Below are positions 9,058 through 18,055 of a stretch of DNA of 64,000 bases, one piece after another. Origin of the DNA: Streptomyces gossypii (GTDB lineage: Bacteria > Actinomycetota > Actinomycetes > Streptomycetales > Streptomycetaceae); the NCBI RefSeq assembly GCF_025165795.1, contig NZ_JAJAGO010000005.1, positions 186,001 through 250,000 of the forward strand. The letters run 5' to 3'. Every line of letters starts with the position of its first letter. The first letter of the stretch is position 1. A program made the translations under genes and the position numbers. The notes below the pieces were generated by a model. The model was not told the origin of the DNA and did not search any database. It was given only the letters and a program-made list of their open reading frames with translations.

Positions 9058-10148
9058 GCGCGGAGTTCACCGGGGCACCCGATTTCCCGGAGAAACGCGA
9101 CCGGCTGTGCGCACTCGGCACCCGGCACGGCCTGGACACACTGATACTCCGGGCACCGGCCACCCTCGCCTGGCTGCTGGGCGCTCGCACCCACGTGCCG
9201 CAGACACTGGACACCGCTTGCTTCACCGTGCTGCTGATCACGGGCACCGGTCAGCTGACCGTGGTTGCCAACGCCATCGAGGCGCCCAGGCTGCGGGACA
9301 CCGAGCTCGCCGGGCTGGACGCCGACTGGCAGACCGTGCCCTGGTGGGAGAGCCGGGACGACCGGCTGCTGTCCGGGCCCCGGACCGGGTCGGACATGCC
9401 ACGCCTCGACGAGATACCACTGACCGCGGAGATCGCCCGTGTCCGCCGCGTGCTGACCGGACGCCAGCAAGACCAGTTGGCCGAGGTCGCACGGGACACC
9501 GCAGAAGCGGCGACCGACACGGCACACCGGCTGACTCCCGGCCGCACCGAGCGGGCGGCGGCGGCGGACCTGGCCCACGCGCTACTGGAACGGGGCCTGG
9601 ACCCGGTGGTGCTGCTGGTGGCGGCCGACGAACGTATCGATCGGCACCGCCACCCGCTGCCCACGGAGCGGGCGGCCACCCGCCGCATGATGCTGGTGGC
9701 CTGCGGCCGCCGGCACGGCCTCATCGCCAGCATCACGCGGTTCGTGTCGTTCGGCGCGCCGACCGCGTCCGAGCAGCGCCGCTATGAGCGGCTGCTGGAG
9801 GTGGAACGGGCGTTCCTGGACTCGTCGCTGCCCGGCGCACGGCTGGGCGCGGTCTTCGGCGCCGGAGTGACCGCGTACACGGCGAACGGCTTCCCGCCCG
9901 ACGAGTGGCACCGGCACCACCAAGGCGGCTTCTCAGGTACGCAGCCGCGCGAGTTCCCGGCCCATCACGCTTCGGCGGAGCTCCTCGCGCAGGGGAGTGC
10001 CGTCGCCTGGAACCCCAGTGGCGGCGGATGGAAGGTGGAGGACACCGCCCTGGTGCTGGCGGGCGGCGTGCGCACCTTGGTGCACGACGACCGCTGGCCG
10101 ACGGTACGGGTCGGGGGCCGCGACCGCCCTGGGGTGCTGATCCGCTGA
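9054..10148 (+). CDS. M24 (creatinase/Xaa-Pro peptidase) fold protein lacking most metal ligands
   Basis: 364-aa protein with a creatinase-like N-domain and an M24 pita-bread domain. GTG 9054 overlaps the GH31 stop (GTGA). In active M24 peptidases five ligands (Asp, Asp, His, Glu, Glu) hold two metals. Here the first Asp block reads MMLVACGRRHGL, the second reads IASITRFVS, the His survives in WHRHHQGGF (near residue 285), the first Glu is Asn in VAWNPS, and the last Glu survives in WKVEDT. It is therefore unlikely to be a binuclear peptidase. Creatinase itself is a metal-free member, so a C-N hydrolase or a binding role is possible. Why it sits in a sugar operon is unknown. Confidence 0.75.
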   Translation: MSAEFTGAPDFPEKRDRLCALGTRHGLDTLILRAPATLAWLLGARTHVPQTLDTACFTVLLITGTGQLTVVANAIEAPRLRDTELAGLDADWQTVPWWESRDDRLLSGPRTGSDMPRLDEIPLTAEIARVRRVLTGRQQDQLAEVARDTAEAATDTAHRLTPGRTERAAAADLAHALLERGLDPVVLLVAADERIDRHRHPLPTERAATRRMMLVACGRRHGLIASITRFVSFGAPTASEQRRYERLLEVERAFLDSSLPGARLGAVFGAGVTAYTANGFPPDEWHRHHQGGFSGTQPREFPAHHASAELLAQGSAVAWNPSGGGWKVEDTALVLAGGVRTLVHDDRWPTVRVGGRDRPGVLIR

Positions 10149-10154
10149 ACCTGC

Positions 10155-10169
10155 CTCGGCATCGCCGAG
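10155..10169. terminator. Possible short hairpin between convergent operons
   Basis: CTCGGC-ATC-GCCGAG forms a 6-bp stem in the 64-bp gap between the converging M24 and GH38 genes. No T-tract follows on either side, so this is a weak candidate based mainly on position. Confidence 0.3.
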
Positions 10170-10212
10170 ACTGCGCCTGTTCCGTGGAAGCCGCCGACGG
10201 CATGCGGACGCG

Positions 10213-13200
10213 TCACTCCGTGCCGCGGGGCGTGTCTCCCGTCGTCAGCGACACCGCCGTGGTGCCGAGCCGGGGCACCGGTACGGGCAGGGAGCCGTCC
10301 GCCCCGGCGCGCAGTGTGGCGGACACGGCGCCGAGGTAGTCGGCAGACATGGCTCCGGTGGTGGGGAAGCCCGGAGTCAGCCGGCAGGTGACGGGTTCCT
10401 CGGCGAAGGATTGCAGGCGAACGAGCAGACGCCCCGGTTCCGGCACGGTCAGACCGACGACGCGCACGCGCGGGTCGTCGAGGGCCAGTAGTGCGTAGGA
10501 GGTGCCGGGGCCGGGTTCGGCCGCCCGGCCGGCCCGTATCGCCAGCAGAGGCCGGCTGCCGACGGCGGCCGTGCGCATGCCGAGCACCGCACCGCCGAGG
10601 GCCGGTGCGTTTTGCCATCCGACGCTGTAGCGGAAGACATGGTCGAACTCCTGCTCCGAGGGGAAGTTGGTGTCCCAGATGTTGTTGTGGATCCACGAGA
10701 AGACCGTCCCCGGCTCCTCCTGCGCCAGAGACTGCGGATACGGCACATAAGGGATGGCGACCCCGCCCACCTGGATGAGCGGTGCGTCCTGAGTGGCCAG
10801 CGCCGCGCTCGTGGCCTCCTCCTGGAGGCTGACCCAGCGGCGTATCGCCCGCATGTGCCGGGCCGAACCGGGCACCGTGGGCAGCCCCGTCCCAGTGACT
10901 CCGCCGGTCGCCTCCATCCGGACGGCCGGGGACCGCATCGCGAAGGGGAAGGCGAAGAACGCGCTCTCCTTTGTCAGGGTCGCGGCCTTGTCGATCCGGT
11001 TCTCCAGGTCGATCCGCGCACTCGCGCGCGGCAGATGGACCTTGACCCGCAGCCGTCGGGTGCCGGCCGGGGCGCATTCGTAGACCAGGGTCTCGCCGGT
11101 CGCGTCCGAGGTCCGTTCCACCAGAGCCGCCGGGGGAGCCGTCTTCCGCGTGGCCAGCAGGTGCATCGAGTCGTCGGCCGTGGTCTTGCTCGACTGGTGG
11201 TTGAACCCGCCGGCCGTGGCGTACTCGTCGTACAGGTACCCGTTGAAGCCGACGGTGGCATCCTGGCGGACCAGTTCGTTCCCTGTCCGCTTGTCCAGGA
11301 TCGAGTCGATGCAGGCGGACGGCAGATCGACGTGGACGCGCAGGAACTCGTTCTCCAGGACCGTGGAGGCGTCGGCCGGGGAGCCGCTCTCCGCCATGAG
11401 AGGCGAGGGGGACGGAGCGGGTTCGATGTCCACTCGTACTGCTCCGTGGGCCGGTACGTCGGCCAGCCGGAACAGCAGGAAGCGGCCGGCCGCCCGGTGG
11501 AGTTCGTTGCTCTGCTCTTCCTCCACCATCTCCAGGGGTGTGCCGGTGCGGGAGTCGACGACCCGCACCGGGTCGGCGAGGGGCACGGTGCTTTCGGGGA
11601 GGAAGAGCCGGACTGTCTCGGAACGCTCCCAGCTGCACGTGTTGACGACGTAGTAGCCGGCGAGCGTCCCTTCGCGCGGAGCCAGGCGCTCTCCCAGTGC
11701 CGCGCTCGCGGCATCAAGGAGGGTGTGCGCCCCGTCGTGGGCACGCAGGGCCTGGGCGTACTTCCAGTGCCACTGCCGCTCGCCCGAGGCATGGCCGTGG
11801 TCGCCGTGCGTCCACGGGTCGCCGGCGCCCCAGGTGTGCTCGTTGAACAGCGAGGCCGCGCGGTACACCTCGGGCGCGGCTTCGGTGATCCGTGCCCCAT
11901 CCGGTGCCCCCAGGATCTCCGCGTACCCCGCGAGGGTCTGCGCGTCGGCAAGCGCCGCCTGCCCGTCGCGGGTGGCGGCCAGTGGCACGGCCCCCGCGCC
12001 GACGCCGTCGACCCACCAGTCCGTCCAGTCGCCCTCGAACGTCTCGATCCGGTCGCCGAGCCGTTCTTCGGCGTCGGTGAAGAAGTCCTCGTTGCGTGAG
12101 GTGCGCAGGACGGGGAAGGCCCATTCCTCGTTCCACCGGCGCACTGTGTCCGCGATGATGCGGCGCGGCGGCCCGTTGTCCGCGAACTTGCCCAGGACCC
12201 GCAGGTGCAGGAAGTCCCACGGGTACGGGTCGCCCTTGAACTCCTCGTCCAGGATGGGAAACCCGGGGATGCCCCGCCCCTCGTGCGGGTACTGGTGGTT
12301 CGTCAGTGCCGAGAGGTAGTTCGGCAGCAGGTCGTCGACCCGGTCGAAGGATTCGTCGAAACCGATGATCGACCCCTCCATGTAGGCGAGGCCGTGCGGG
12401 GTGTCGGTACGCCATACCAGCACTTCGCGCCCGCTCGGCACCCGCCAGCGGAACAGGCGCGGCAGGTCCTGGCCGCCGACGTGGTGCGGCACCGCGCGCC
12501 CCGCCCAGTTGTGGGCGACCGACAGGTAGCGGATCCCGCTGCCGGCGAGGACGTCGGGCAGCCCGACGACCTGGCCCGGCACGTCCGTCTGCATGGCCGT
12601 GGTGATGTCGATGCCTTCCCGCTCCCGCAATTCCCGTACGGGACGCAGCAGTTCGTGCAGCTCGTCCGTGGAGCAGGTCTCGGTGTGGAGGTTGAAGGGC
12701 ATCGCGGCCAGTTCGATGCGTCCTTCGCGCACGCGGTCCAGGAATTCCGCGACCAGCCGCGGCGGCCGGTTCTGCGACCAGTTCTCGTAACTGAAGAATC
12801 CCTCGACCGCCCAGCGGAACTTCGACTCGTCCGGCCAGTCGTCCGTGGTGCGGCACAGTTCGAGCAGGGAATCGAGGTACTTGCGCCCTTCGGCGAGCAC
12901 GGTGCTCTGCGGGTCGGTGTAGCCGATATCCAGGTGGGCGTGCTGGACCAGGTGCAGCGTCCAGTGCCGCTGCGGGGTCAGCAGTACCTCGGTGCTTTCT
13001 CCGGCGGCAAGCTCAGGCAGCTCGACGAGGACCGGTGTGGGAGCGTCCACCTCCGGAACGAGCAGCCGGGTGTCTCCGCCCGGCCCCGGCAGGACGTCGC
13101 AGCGCAGCGCACCCCCGGTGACGGTGGTGACGCGGGCACGGGTGACCGGTCGGCCCACCTTCACGCGGACGGACTGGAGCAGGCCCCCCGCGCCGTCGTG

Positions 13201-13338
13201 GCGCAGCAGCGGCTCGCAGGAGAGCCTGACCCGGTGTCCGCCGAGGACCCCCTCGGCGGACACCGCGCGCTCGCGCAGGATGTCTCGGGCCATGTTCGAG
13301 TCCCACCAGGAGGGACGGGCAAGTGCGGGGCGGGGCAT
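10213..13338 (-). CDS. GH38-family glycosidase (alpha-mannosidase-like), divergent member
   Basis: 1041-aa protein with a GH38 N-terminal catalytic domain: LVQHAHLDIGYTD (zinc-site His/Asp), PFNLHTETCSTDEL and MQTDVPGQVVGLPDVL, where the nucleophile Asp would sit. C-terminal beta-domains follow. No signal peptide, so probably intracellular. I prefer ATG 13338, preceded by GGAG nine bases upstream; an in-frame GTG at 13353 is possible but lacks a ribosome site. Last gene of the minus-strand mannan unit after GH76. It differs from the second GH38 (22046-25108), which keeps the usual WLPDTFGY nucleophile block, so linkage specificity may differ. Confidence 0.82.
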   Translation of the reverse strand: MPRPALARPSWWDSNMARDILRERAVSAEGVLGGHRVRLSCEPLLRHDGAGGLLQSVRVKVGRPVTRARVTTVTGGALRCDVLPGPGGDTRLLVPEVDAPTPVLVELPELAAGESTEVLLTPQRHWTLHLVQHAHLDIGYTDPQSTVLAEGRKYLDSLLELCRTTDDWPDESKFRWAVEGFFSYENWSQNRPPRLVAEFLDRVREGRIELAAMPFNLHTETCSTDELHELLRPVRELREREGIDITTAMQTDVPGQVVGLPDVLAGSGIRYLSVAHNWAGRAVPHHVGGQDLPRLFRWRVPSGREVLVWRTDTPHGLAYMEGSIIGFDESFDRVDDLLPNYLSALTNHQYPHEGRGIPGFPILDEEFKGDPYPWDFLHLRVLGKFADNGPPRRIIADTVRRWNEEWAFPVLRTSRNEDFFTDAEERLGDRIETFEGDWTDWWVDGVGAGAVPLAATRDGQAALADAQTLAGYAEILGAPDGARITEAAPEVYRAASLFNEHTWGAGDPWTHGDHGHASGERQWHWKYAQALRAHDGAHTLLDAASAALGERLAPREGTLAGYYVVNTCSWERSETVRLFLPESTVPLADPVRVVDSRTGTPLEMVEEEQSNELHRAAGRFLLFRLADVPAHGAVRVDIEPAPSPSPLMAESGSPADASTVLENEFLRVHVDLPSACIDSILDKRTGNELVRQDATVGFNGYLYDEYATAGGFNHQSSKTTADDSMHLLATRKTAPPAALVERTSDATGETLVYECAPAGTRRLRVKVHLPRASARIDLENRIDKAATLTKESAFFAFPFAMRSPAVRMEATGGVTGTGLPTVPGSARHMRAIRRWVSLQEEATSAALATQDAPLIQVGGVAIPYVPYPQSLAQEEPGTVFSWIHNNIWDTNFPSEQEFDHVFRYSVGWQNAPALGGAVLGMRTAAVGSRPLLAIRAGRAAEPGPGTSYALLALDDPRVRVVGLTVPEPGRLLVRLQSFAEEPVTCRLTPGFPTTGAMSADYLGAVSATLRAGADGSLPVPVPRLGTTAVSLTTGDTPRGTE

Positions 13339-13401
13339 GGGAGAGGTCTCCACTCGTGTGCGGTGCCGGGACGTGCTGCTCGGGGCGTGGGTGGGGGAGG
13401 C

Positions 13402-14583
13402 TCAGGAACGGTCGGTGGCGAGACCGGCGAAGATCTGTACCATCGCGGACTGTTCGAGTGTCTCGGACTGCGCGGCCGGGTCGTGGTCGCCGCCGCCGGA
13501 GGGCTGGAAGCGGAACAGTCCGTCGGACGGTGTCCGGTTGTCCTTCCAGGTCTGCTCGGCGTAGGTGGCGGCTGTCTTTCGGTAGGCGCGGTCGGGCCGC
13601 ACCTCGTTCAGGATGCGGAGGTTGTCGAAGTAGAAGGCGTTGAAGATCGCCGGCTGGTCGTGCAGCCGGTCGCCCTGCTTCCAGTACGTGAGCGAGCCCT
13701 TCGCGTCCTCGACGGCACGGTCGAGGTAGCTCTGGTTCCCGGTCGCGCGGTAGAGCGTGGTCGCGGTGCCGATCATCGCGCCGGAGTTGTACGACCACAG
13801 GGTGGTGTTCACCGTGCCGTCGTCGTCGCGGCTGTTGTTGTACAGGCCGGGGGACTGCCGCAGGCACGACCAGTTCCACTCGTACCACTTCTTCGCACTC
13901 GCGAGGAACTGTTCGTCGTGGTCGATGGCGTAGAGCTCGGCGGCCAGCTGGGCGGACAGTCCCGTGACGTTGGCCGCACGCATGGTGTTGTCCGGCGAGT
14001 CGACCCAGTGCATGCCTCCGGGGCACGGCTTGGCGGGGTCCTCGTCCCAGCCCCGGCTGACGACCGCATAGGTTTCCAGCGCCCGGTCCAGGTACAGCTT
14101 CTTGCCGGTCGCCCGGTACTGGTCGAGGAAGGAGAGTCCGACGACGGCGTTGTCGTCGTAGAAGACGTCGCCGCCCTGACCGAGCGGGGCGGGCAGGTAG
14201 GAGTCGTATCCGGACCTGCCGTCGCGGGGGTTGAAGTACAGCCGCAGTGTCGTGAAGCGCTCGGCGGCATCGCGCTTGTAGCGCGCACCGCCGCGCGGCA
14301 GTTCGGTCATGTCGACGGTGGCGGCGGCCACCTCACGCAGCGGCCAGAGGTACGAGTGGGGGTTCTCCCCCTCCTTGCGCGGCGTCTTCTCCAGGTACAG
14401 GCCGTGCTCCTGCGGGCCCTGGTAGAGGTGCTGCTGCAACGAGTCGTAGGTGACCTCGGCGCGGTGGGCCCAGGTGGAGGGCGAGGTCTGCCGGTCGCTG
14501 TCGGCTGCGGCGGAGGGACTCGCCAACAGCGCTCCGGAGAGGACGGCGAGGGCCAGCGTGGCGCGTACAGGTGTCTTCACCAT
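13402..14583 (-). CDS. Secreted GH76 alpha-1,6-mannanase
   Basis: 393-aa secreted glycosidase. A Sec signal peptide (TLALAVLSGALLASPSAAA) is followed by an (alpha/alpha)6 GH76-like domain with the acidic pair in GGDVFYDDNAVVGL, plus GMHWVDSP, NSGAMIGTATTLY and QPAIFNAFYFDNL. GH76 enzymes cleave the alpha-1,6-mannose backbone of fungal or mycobacterial mannans. ATG 14583 follows GAAAGG. It sits directly downstream of two permeases, so the cell should digest mannan outside and import fragments. Confidence 0.88.
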   Translation of the reverse strand: MVKTPVRATLALAVLSGALLASPSAAADSDRQTSPSTWAHRAEVTYDSLQQHLYQGPQEHGLYLEKTPRKEGENPHSYLWPLREVAAATVDMTELPRGGARYKRDAAERFTTLRLYFNPRDGRSGYDSYLPAPLGQGGDVFYDDNAVVGLSFLDQYRATGKKLYLDRALETYAVVSRGWDEDPAKPCPGGMHWVDSPDNTMRAANVTGLSAQLAAELYAIDHDEQFLASAKKWYEWNWSCLRQSPGLYNNSRDDDGTVNTTLWSYNSGAMIGTATTLYRATGNQSYLDRAVEDAKGSLTYWKQGDRLHDQPAIFNAFYFDNLRILNEVRPDRAYRKTAATYAEQTWKDNRTPSDGLFRFQPSGGGDHDPAAQSETLEQSAMVQIFAGLATDRS

Positions 14584-14632
14584 GGTCTGCCTTTCGGGAA
14601 GGTGGAACGGTGAGGGGCGTCGGGGATGCTGC

Positions 14633-15493
14633 TCAGCCGTGCAGCTTGAGGCTGCTGACGAAGAAGCGCTGTGCGGAGAAGAAGAGGACGACTGTCGGCA
14701 GCGAGACCAGCAGCGCGCCGCCGAGGACCACCGGCGGCCCCACGTTGGAGTAGTTGCCCTGGAGTTCGGCCAGCGCGGCCATGACCGGGCGGATGTTCTT
14801 GCTGGTGGACAGCGTGATGCCGAACAGCAGGTCGTTCCAGACGGCGACGAACTGGAAGACGAAGGCGGCCACCATGGCGGACCTGGACAGCGGCACGTGG
14901 ATCTGCCAGAAGACCCGCCACCAGGACGCACCGTCCATCCGGGCGGCCTCGATGATCTCCGGTGCCAGCGTCAGCGCGAAGTTGCGCATGATGAAGTAGG
15001 CGAACGGGATGGCGATGGCCACGTACACCAGGAACAGCCCGAACTGGGCGTCGTAGAGCCCGGTGTCGGCGTAGGCGAGGAACAGGGGGCGCAGGAAGAC
15101 CTGGAGCGGCAGCAGGGTTCCCGAGTAGATCAGCCAGAACCACAGCGTCTTGTGCTTGACCGGCATGATGACGGTCGCGAACGCGGCGGTGGTGGCCACC
15201 ACGATGGCGGCGGCGGCGCTGGTGACGGCGTAGAGCAGGCTGTTGCCCATGGAGGGGCCGAGATCCGCCTTCGTCCAGGCTTGCGACATGTTGTCGAAGA
15301 GACCGAAGCCCTGCGGCCACCAGTGGGGCGCACCGCCGTAGTCGGCGGCCGGCACCATGGCGTTGACCAGCAGCAGCCAGGTGGGCAGTGCCCAGACCAA
15401 GGAGATGACCACCAGGGTGGTGTTGCGCAGGATGCGGCCGGGCGTGGGCCGCGTTCGCGGGGCACGCCTCGGCGTGCCGGGGATGGTGGGCAT
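14633..15493 (-). CDS. Sugar ABC transporter permease (MalG type) of the mannan locus
   Basis: 286-aa membrane protein with six helices (first: TTLVVISLVWALPTWLLLV). The EAA loop is EIIEAARMDGASWWRVFWQI. ATG 15493 follows AAAGG and starts 2 bases after the upstream permease stop. With its partner and the binding protein it forms a CUT1 importer, presumably for manno-oligosaccharides. No ATPase gene nearby. Confidence 0.94.
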   Translation of the reverse strand: MPTIPGTPRRAPRTRPTPGRILRNTTLVVISLVWALPTWLLLVNAMVPAADYGGAPHWWPQGFGLFDNMSQAWTKADLGPSMGNSLLYAVTSAAAAIVVATTAAFATVIMPVKHKTLWFWLIYSGTLLPLQVFLRPLFLAYADTGLYDAQFGLFLVYVAIAIPFAYFIMRNFALTLAPEIIEAARMDGASWWRVFWQIHVPLSRSAMVAAFVFQFVAVWNDLLFGITLSTSKNIRPVMAALAELQGNYSNVGPPVVLGGALLVSLPTVVLFFSAQRFFVSSLKLHG

Positions 15494-15495
15494 GA

Positions 15496-16455
15496 TCAGT
15501 TGCCTTTCGGGGTCAGCTGACGCCGCAGATACAGCCACGAGGTGAACAGCACGATCGTGGTGAGTACGACCGCGACGGCCGCGCCCGCTCCGGGGTGCAG
15601 GGCGAGGAATGTCTCCTGGTACATCGAGACCGCGAGCGTCTCGGACTCCCGTCCGGGCCCGCCCTGCGTGAGCACCCAGATCAGGTCGAAGGACTTGAGC
15701 CCGTTGACCAGGCTGATGCCGACGACGATCACCGAGACGGTCCGCAGCTGGGGCAGCACGACGAACCAGAACCTCCGCCAGCCCGACGCACCGTCCAGGG
15801 AGGCGGCCTCGAGGGTTTCGGGCGGAATGGTCTGGAGACCGACCAGGAAGAGGATCACCGCGACGCCCGCCGACTGCCACGTGTTGGCGAGGATCATGAC
15901 CAGCGTGTTGCCCGGCCACTCCAGCAGCCACCCCTGGGCGAACGCATCCATGCCGAACGCCCTGAGCGCCTGGTTCGCGGCGCCGTCGGTGGTGAGGACG
16001 AAGTTCCACACCACCGCGACGGCCGATCCGGACAGAGCGTAGGGAAGGACGACGACCAGCCGGGCCGCACGGGACCACCCGCCGCCGTGTGTGAGCACGG
16101 CGATGGCCAGACCCAGCAGGAGCGGCAGTACGACCGTGCCGACCACCCACATCAGGGTGTTCTGGATCGAGCGGGTCAGCACCGGGTCGTTGAGGAAGAG
16201 GGCGTAGTTGTCGAGACCGGCGAAGCCCGAGACGCGCCGGTCGTCGAAGAAGCTCCGGTAGACGGTCGTGGCGAACGGGAGCAGCAGCAGTGTGCTGACC
16301 AGGAGCACGGCGGGAGCCAGAAATCCGGCCCCGGCCAGCCTGTCCCGTAGCCGCCGGGCGGACCGGCGCGGGGGAGGGGAGTCCGCGGGGCCCGGCTTGG
16401 ACGAGGTGCGCGGGCCGGGGAGCGGTGGTTTGCGCTGGTCGAGGGAAGAACTCAT
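15496..16455 (-). CDS. Sugar ABC transporter permease (MalF type) of the mannan locus
   Basis: 319-aa permease with a proline/arginine-rich cytoplasmic N-terminus (about 45 residues) and then six membrane helices (GAGFLAPAVLLVSTLLLLPF first). The EAA motif is ETLEAASLDGASGWRRFWFV. ATG 16455 overlaps the binding-protein stop by 4 bases (ATGA); the frame extends upstream without a credible start. Confidence 0.94.
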   Translation of the reverse strand: MSSSLDQRKPPLPGPRTSSKPGPADSPPPRRSARRLRDRLAGAGFLAPAVLLVSTLLLLPFATTVYRSFFDDRRVSGFAGLDNYALFLNDPVLTRSIQNTLMWVVGTVVLPLLLGLAIAVLTHGGGWSRAARLVVVLPYALSGSAVAVVWNFVLTTDGAANQALRAFGMDAFAQGWLLEWPGNTLVMILANTWQSAGVAVILFLVGLQTIPPETLEAASLDGASGWRRFWFVVLPQLRTVSVIVVGISLVNGLKSFDLIWVLTQGGPGRESETLAVSMYQETFLALHPGAGAAVAVVLTTIVLFTSWLYLRRQLTPKGN

Positions 16456-17765
16456 GCCTCGTCCCTCTCCCACGCGGCCCACTCCTCGGCCGCCCGGCCC
16501 GCCATGCTGCGCAGCGTGCCCTCGGCGGAGGAGGACCCGGTCATGAAGCTCCCCAAGTCGTCGGTGTTTCCCTGGATGAGGTTGGGCGGGCCCGACTCGC
16601 CGTAGCGCGGCAGCAGCGTCCAGCGCTCCCGCTGCGCACGGTCCTTGAGACCGGCCATCACCGGGTTGCCGGGCCGGGAGCGCGGATTGGCCGAGGCATC
16701 CTGGAGGAAGTCGGTCCACACCTTCTGGACCTTCGGGTCGAGCCAGTTGGCCGCGTTGGCCATCGCCGCCTCGTGCGAGACGGCCTTGCGCGGGACGGCG
16801 AGCACACCCGACTCGGTGATGACAGAGCGGCGGGTGGAGGACTCCACGGGAGGCATGACGAAGGCGTCGAAGTCGACGCCCGGCTTCATCCCGGTGGCAG
16901 CGATCCCCTGCGACTGCCAGGAACCGTGCAGGAACATGCCGACCTGCCCGGCCTTCAGCGCGGCAGGACCGTTGTTCTGGTCGAAGTCCGCCGGCGTCAT
17001 CCAGCCCTTGCGCATGAAGTCCTGCCAGATCTGCAGAGCCTGCTTCGCCTGGGGGTCGGTGTAATGCGCCTTCCCGCTGATCAACTCCGCGTAGAACTGC
17101 GGGTCCACCTTGCTGACGAGCTCCTGGAACCACTCGTAGGCGGGCCAGTTGCCGCTCTGCGTGGCAACGAACGGGACGATGTCCGCCTTCTTCAGCACCT
17201 CGGCGTTGTGCAGCAGCTCCTCCCAGGTGCCGGGCGCCCGCAGGCCGTGCTTGCGGAAGAGGGCCGTGTTGTAGAAGAGCACGTAGTACGACTCGTAGAG
17301 CGGCATCCCGTACACGGAGCCGCGGTAGGACATCGCTTCACGGGCCTGGGAGGTGACCCAGCCCCTGCGTTCGTAGTCAGCCCATAGGGAGGAGAGGTCG
17401 CTGAGCTCTCCGGTGCGGGCCAGCGACTTGAGGAGATACCCCGAGGCCCACTTGATCATGTCGGTGGCCTTGGTCGTCTGCAGCGAGATCTGCGTGACCT
17501 GCTTGTACGACGTGGGGTTCGGGTTGGACAGCGGACGCAGCGCGTAGCCGGTGAGCTTCTTCAGCTCCCGCCCGGCCGCTACGTAGCCCTGGTCCCAGGT
17601 GGCGTTGTCGTTGGCGAGCGAGGTGGTGCCCGGCTTCACCGCGGTGCTGTCGCCGCGGGCGCAGCCGGCCAGCGCGGCCGCACCGCCCGCTCCGATGCCC
17701 GCCAGGACGCTGCGGCGGCCAAGCGGGTGGGACGACCATTGTGTCGCCCCGCCGTTTGATCTCAT
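16452..17765 (-). CDS. ABC transporter sugar-binding lipoprotein of the mannan locus
   Basis: 437-aa solute-binding protein. GRRSVLAGIGAGGAAALAGC is a twin-arginine-like signal with a lipobox Cys. ATG 17765 follows AAGGG at good spacing; an open frame continues upstream to 17939 without a ribosome site. First gene of the minus-strand unit (binding protein, two permeases, GH76, GH38). Expected to capture manno-oligosaccharides at the outer membrane face. An operator-like site lies 126 bases upstream at 17891-17905. Confidence 0.93.
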   Translation of the reverse strand: MRSNGGATQWSSHPLGRRSVLAGIGAGGAAALAGCARGDSTAVKPGTTSLANDNATWDQGYVAAGRELKKLTGYALRPLSNPNPTSYKQVTQISLQTTKATDMIKWASGYLLKSLARTGELSDLSSLWADYERRGWVTSQAREAMSYRGSVYGMPLYESYYVLFYNTALFRKHGLRAPGTWEELLHNAEVLKKADIVPFVATQSGNWPAYEWFQELVSKVDPQFYAELISGKAHYTDPQAKQALQIWQDFMRKGWMTPADFDQNNGPAALKAGQVGMFLHGSWQSQGIAATGMKPGVDFDAFVMPPVESSTRRSVITESGVLAVPRKAVSHEAAMANAANWLDPKVQKVWTDFLQDASANPRSRPGNPVMAGLKDRAQRERWTLLPRYGESGPPNLIQGNTDDLGSFMTGSSSAEGTLRSMAGRAAEEWAAWERDEA

Positions 17766-17890
17766 GGGTTCCCTTCCCTTTGGATCCCGGGCAGGGATCC
17801 CTGGCTCTGGGGTGTGGCGGGTGAGGGGGCATGGCCCCCTCCGAGAGATCTCGCCGCACCGCACGGCATTGGCGGTTCGGATTGCCAGGA

Positions 17891-17905
17891 TGTTAACGAC
17901 ACCAT
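17891..17905. promoter_or_regulatory. Operator-like site 1 of the mannan divergon
   Basis: TGTTAACGACACCAT differs from site 2 (GGTTATCGATACCAT, 18003-18017) at 3 of 15 positions. Central CG and flanking symmetry are typical of LacI-family operators. It lies 126 bases before the minus-strand binding-protein gene; the LacI regulator is three genes away at 20924. Inferred. Confidence 0.45.
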
Positions 17906-17988
17906 GGGGCTGAAACAAGACTCTGAGACGAGAATCCACCGAGGAACCCTCTCTAGCTGTGGTTATGTCTCACAGATAAGTCTTCACC

Positions 17989-18017
17989 TTGTTCGGCTCC
18001 TTGGTTATCGATACCAT
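17989..18017 (+). promoter_or_regulatory. Promoter overlapped by operator-like site 2, before the isomerase gene
   Basis: TTGTTC (17989-17994), a 17-base spacer and TACCAT (18012-18017) form a plausible promoter for the plus-strand genes. GGTTATCGATACCAT (18003-18017), an imperfect palindrome around ATCGAT, covers its -10 region, as expected for a LacI repressor site. A related copy is at 17891-17905. The 290-bp gap holds both divergent promoters and no gene. Confidence 0.45.
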
Positions 18018-18055
18018 TCCTGCGGTCGCCCCCACTCGCCTCCTCAGGAGTACCC

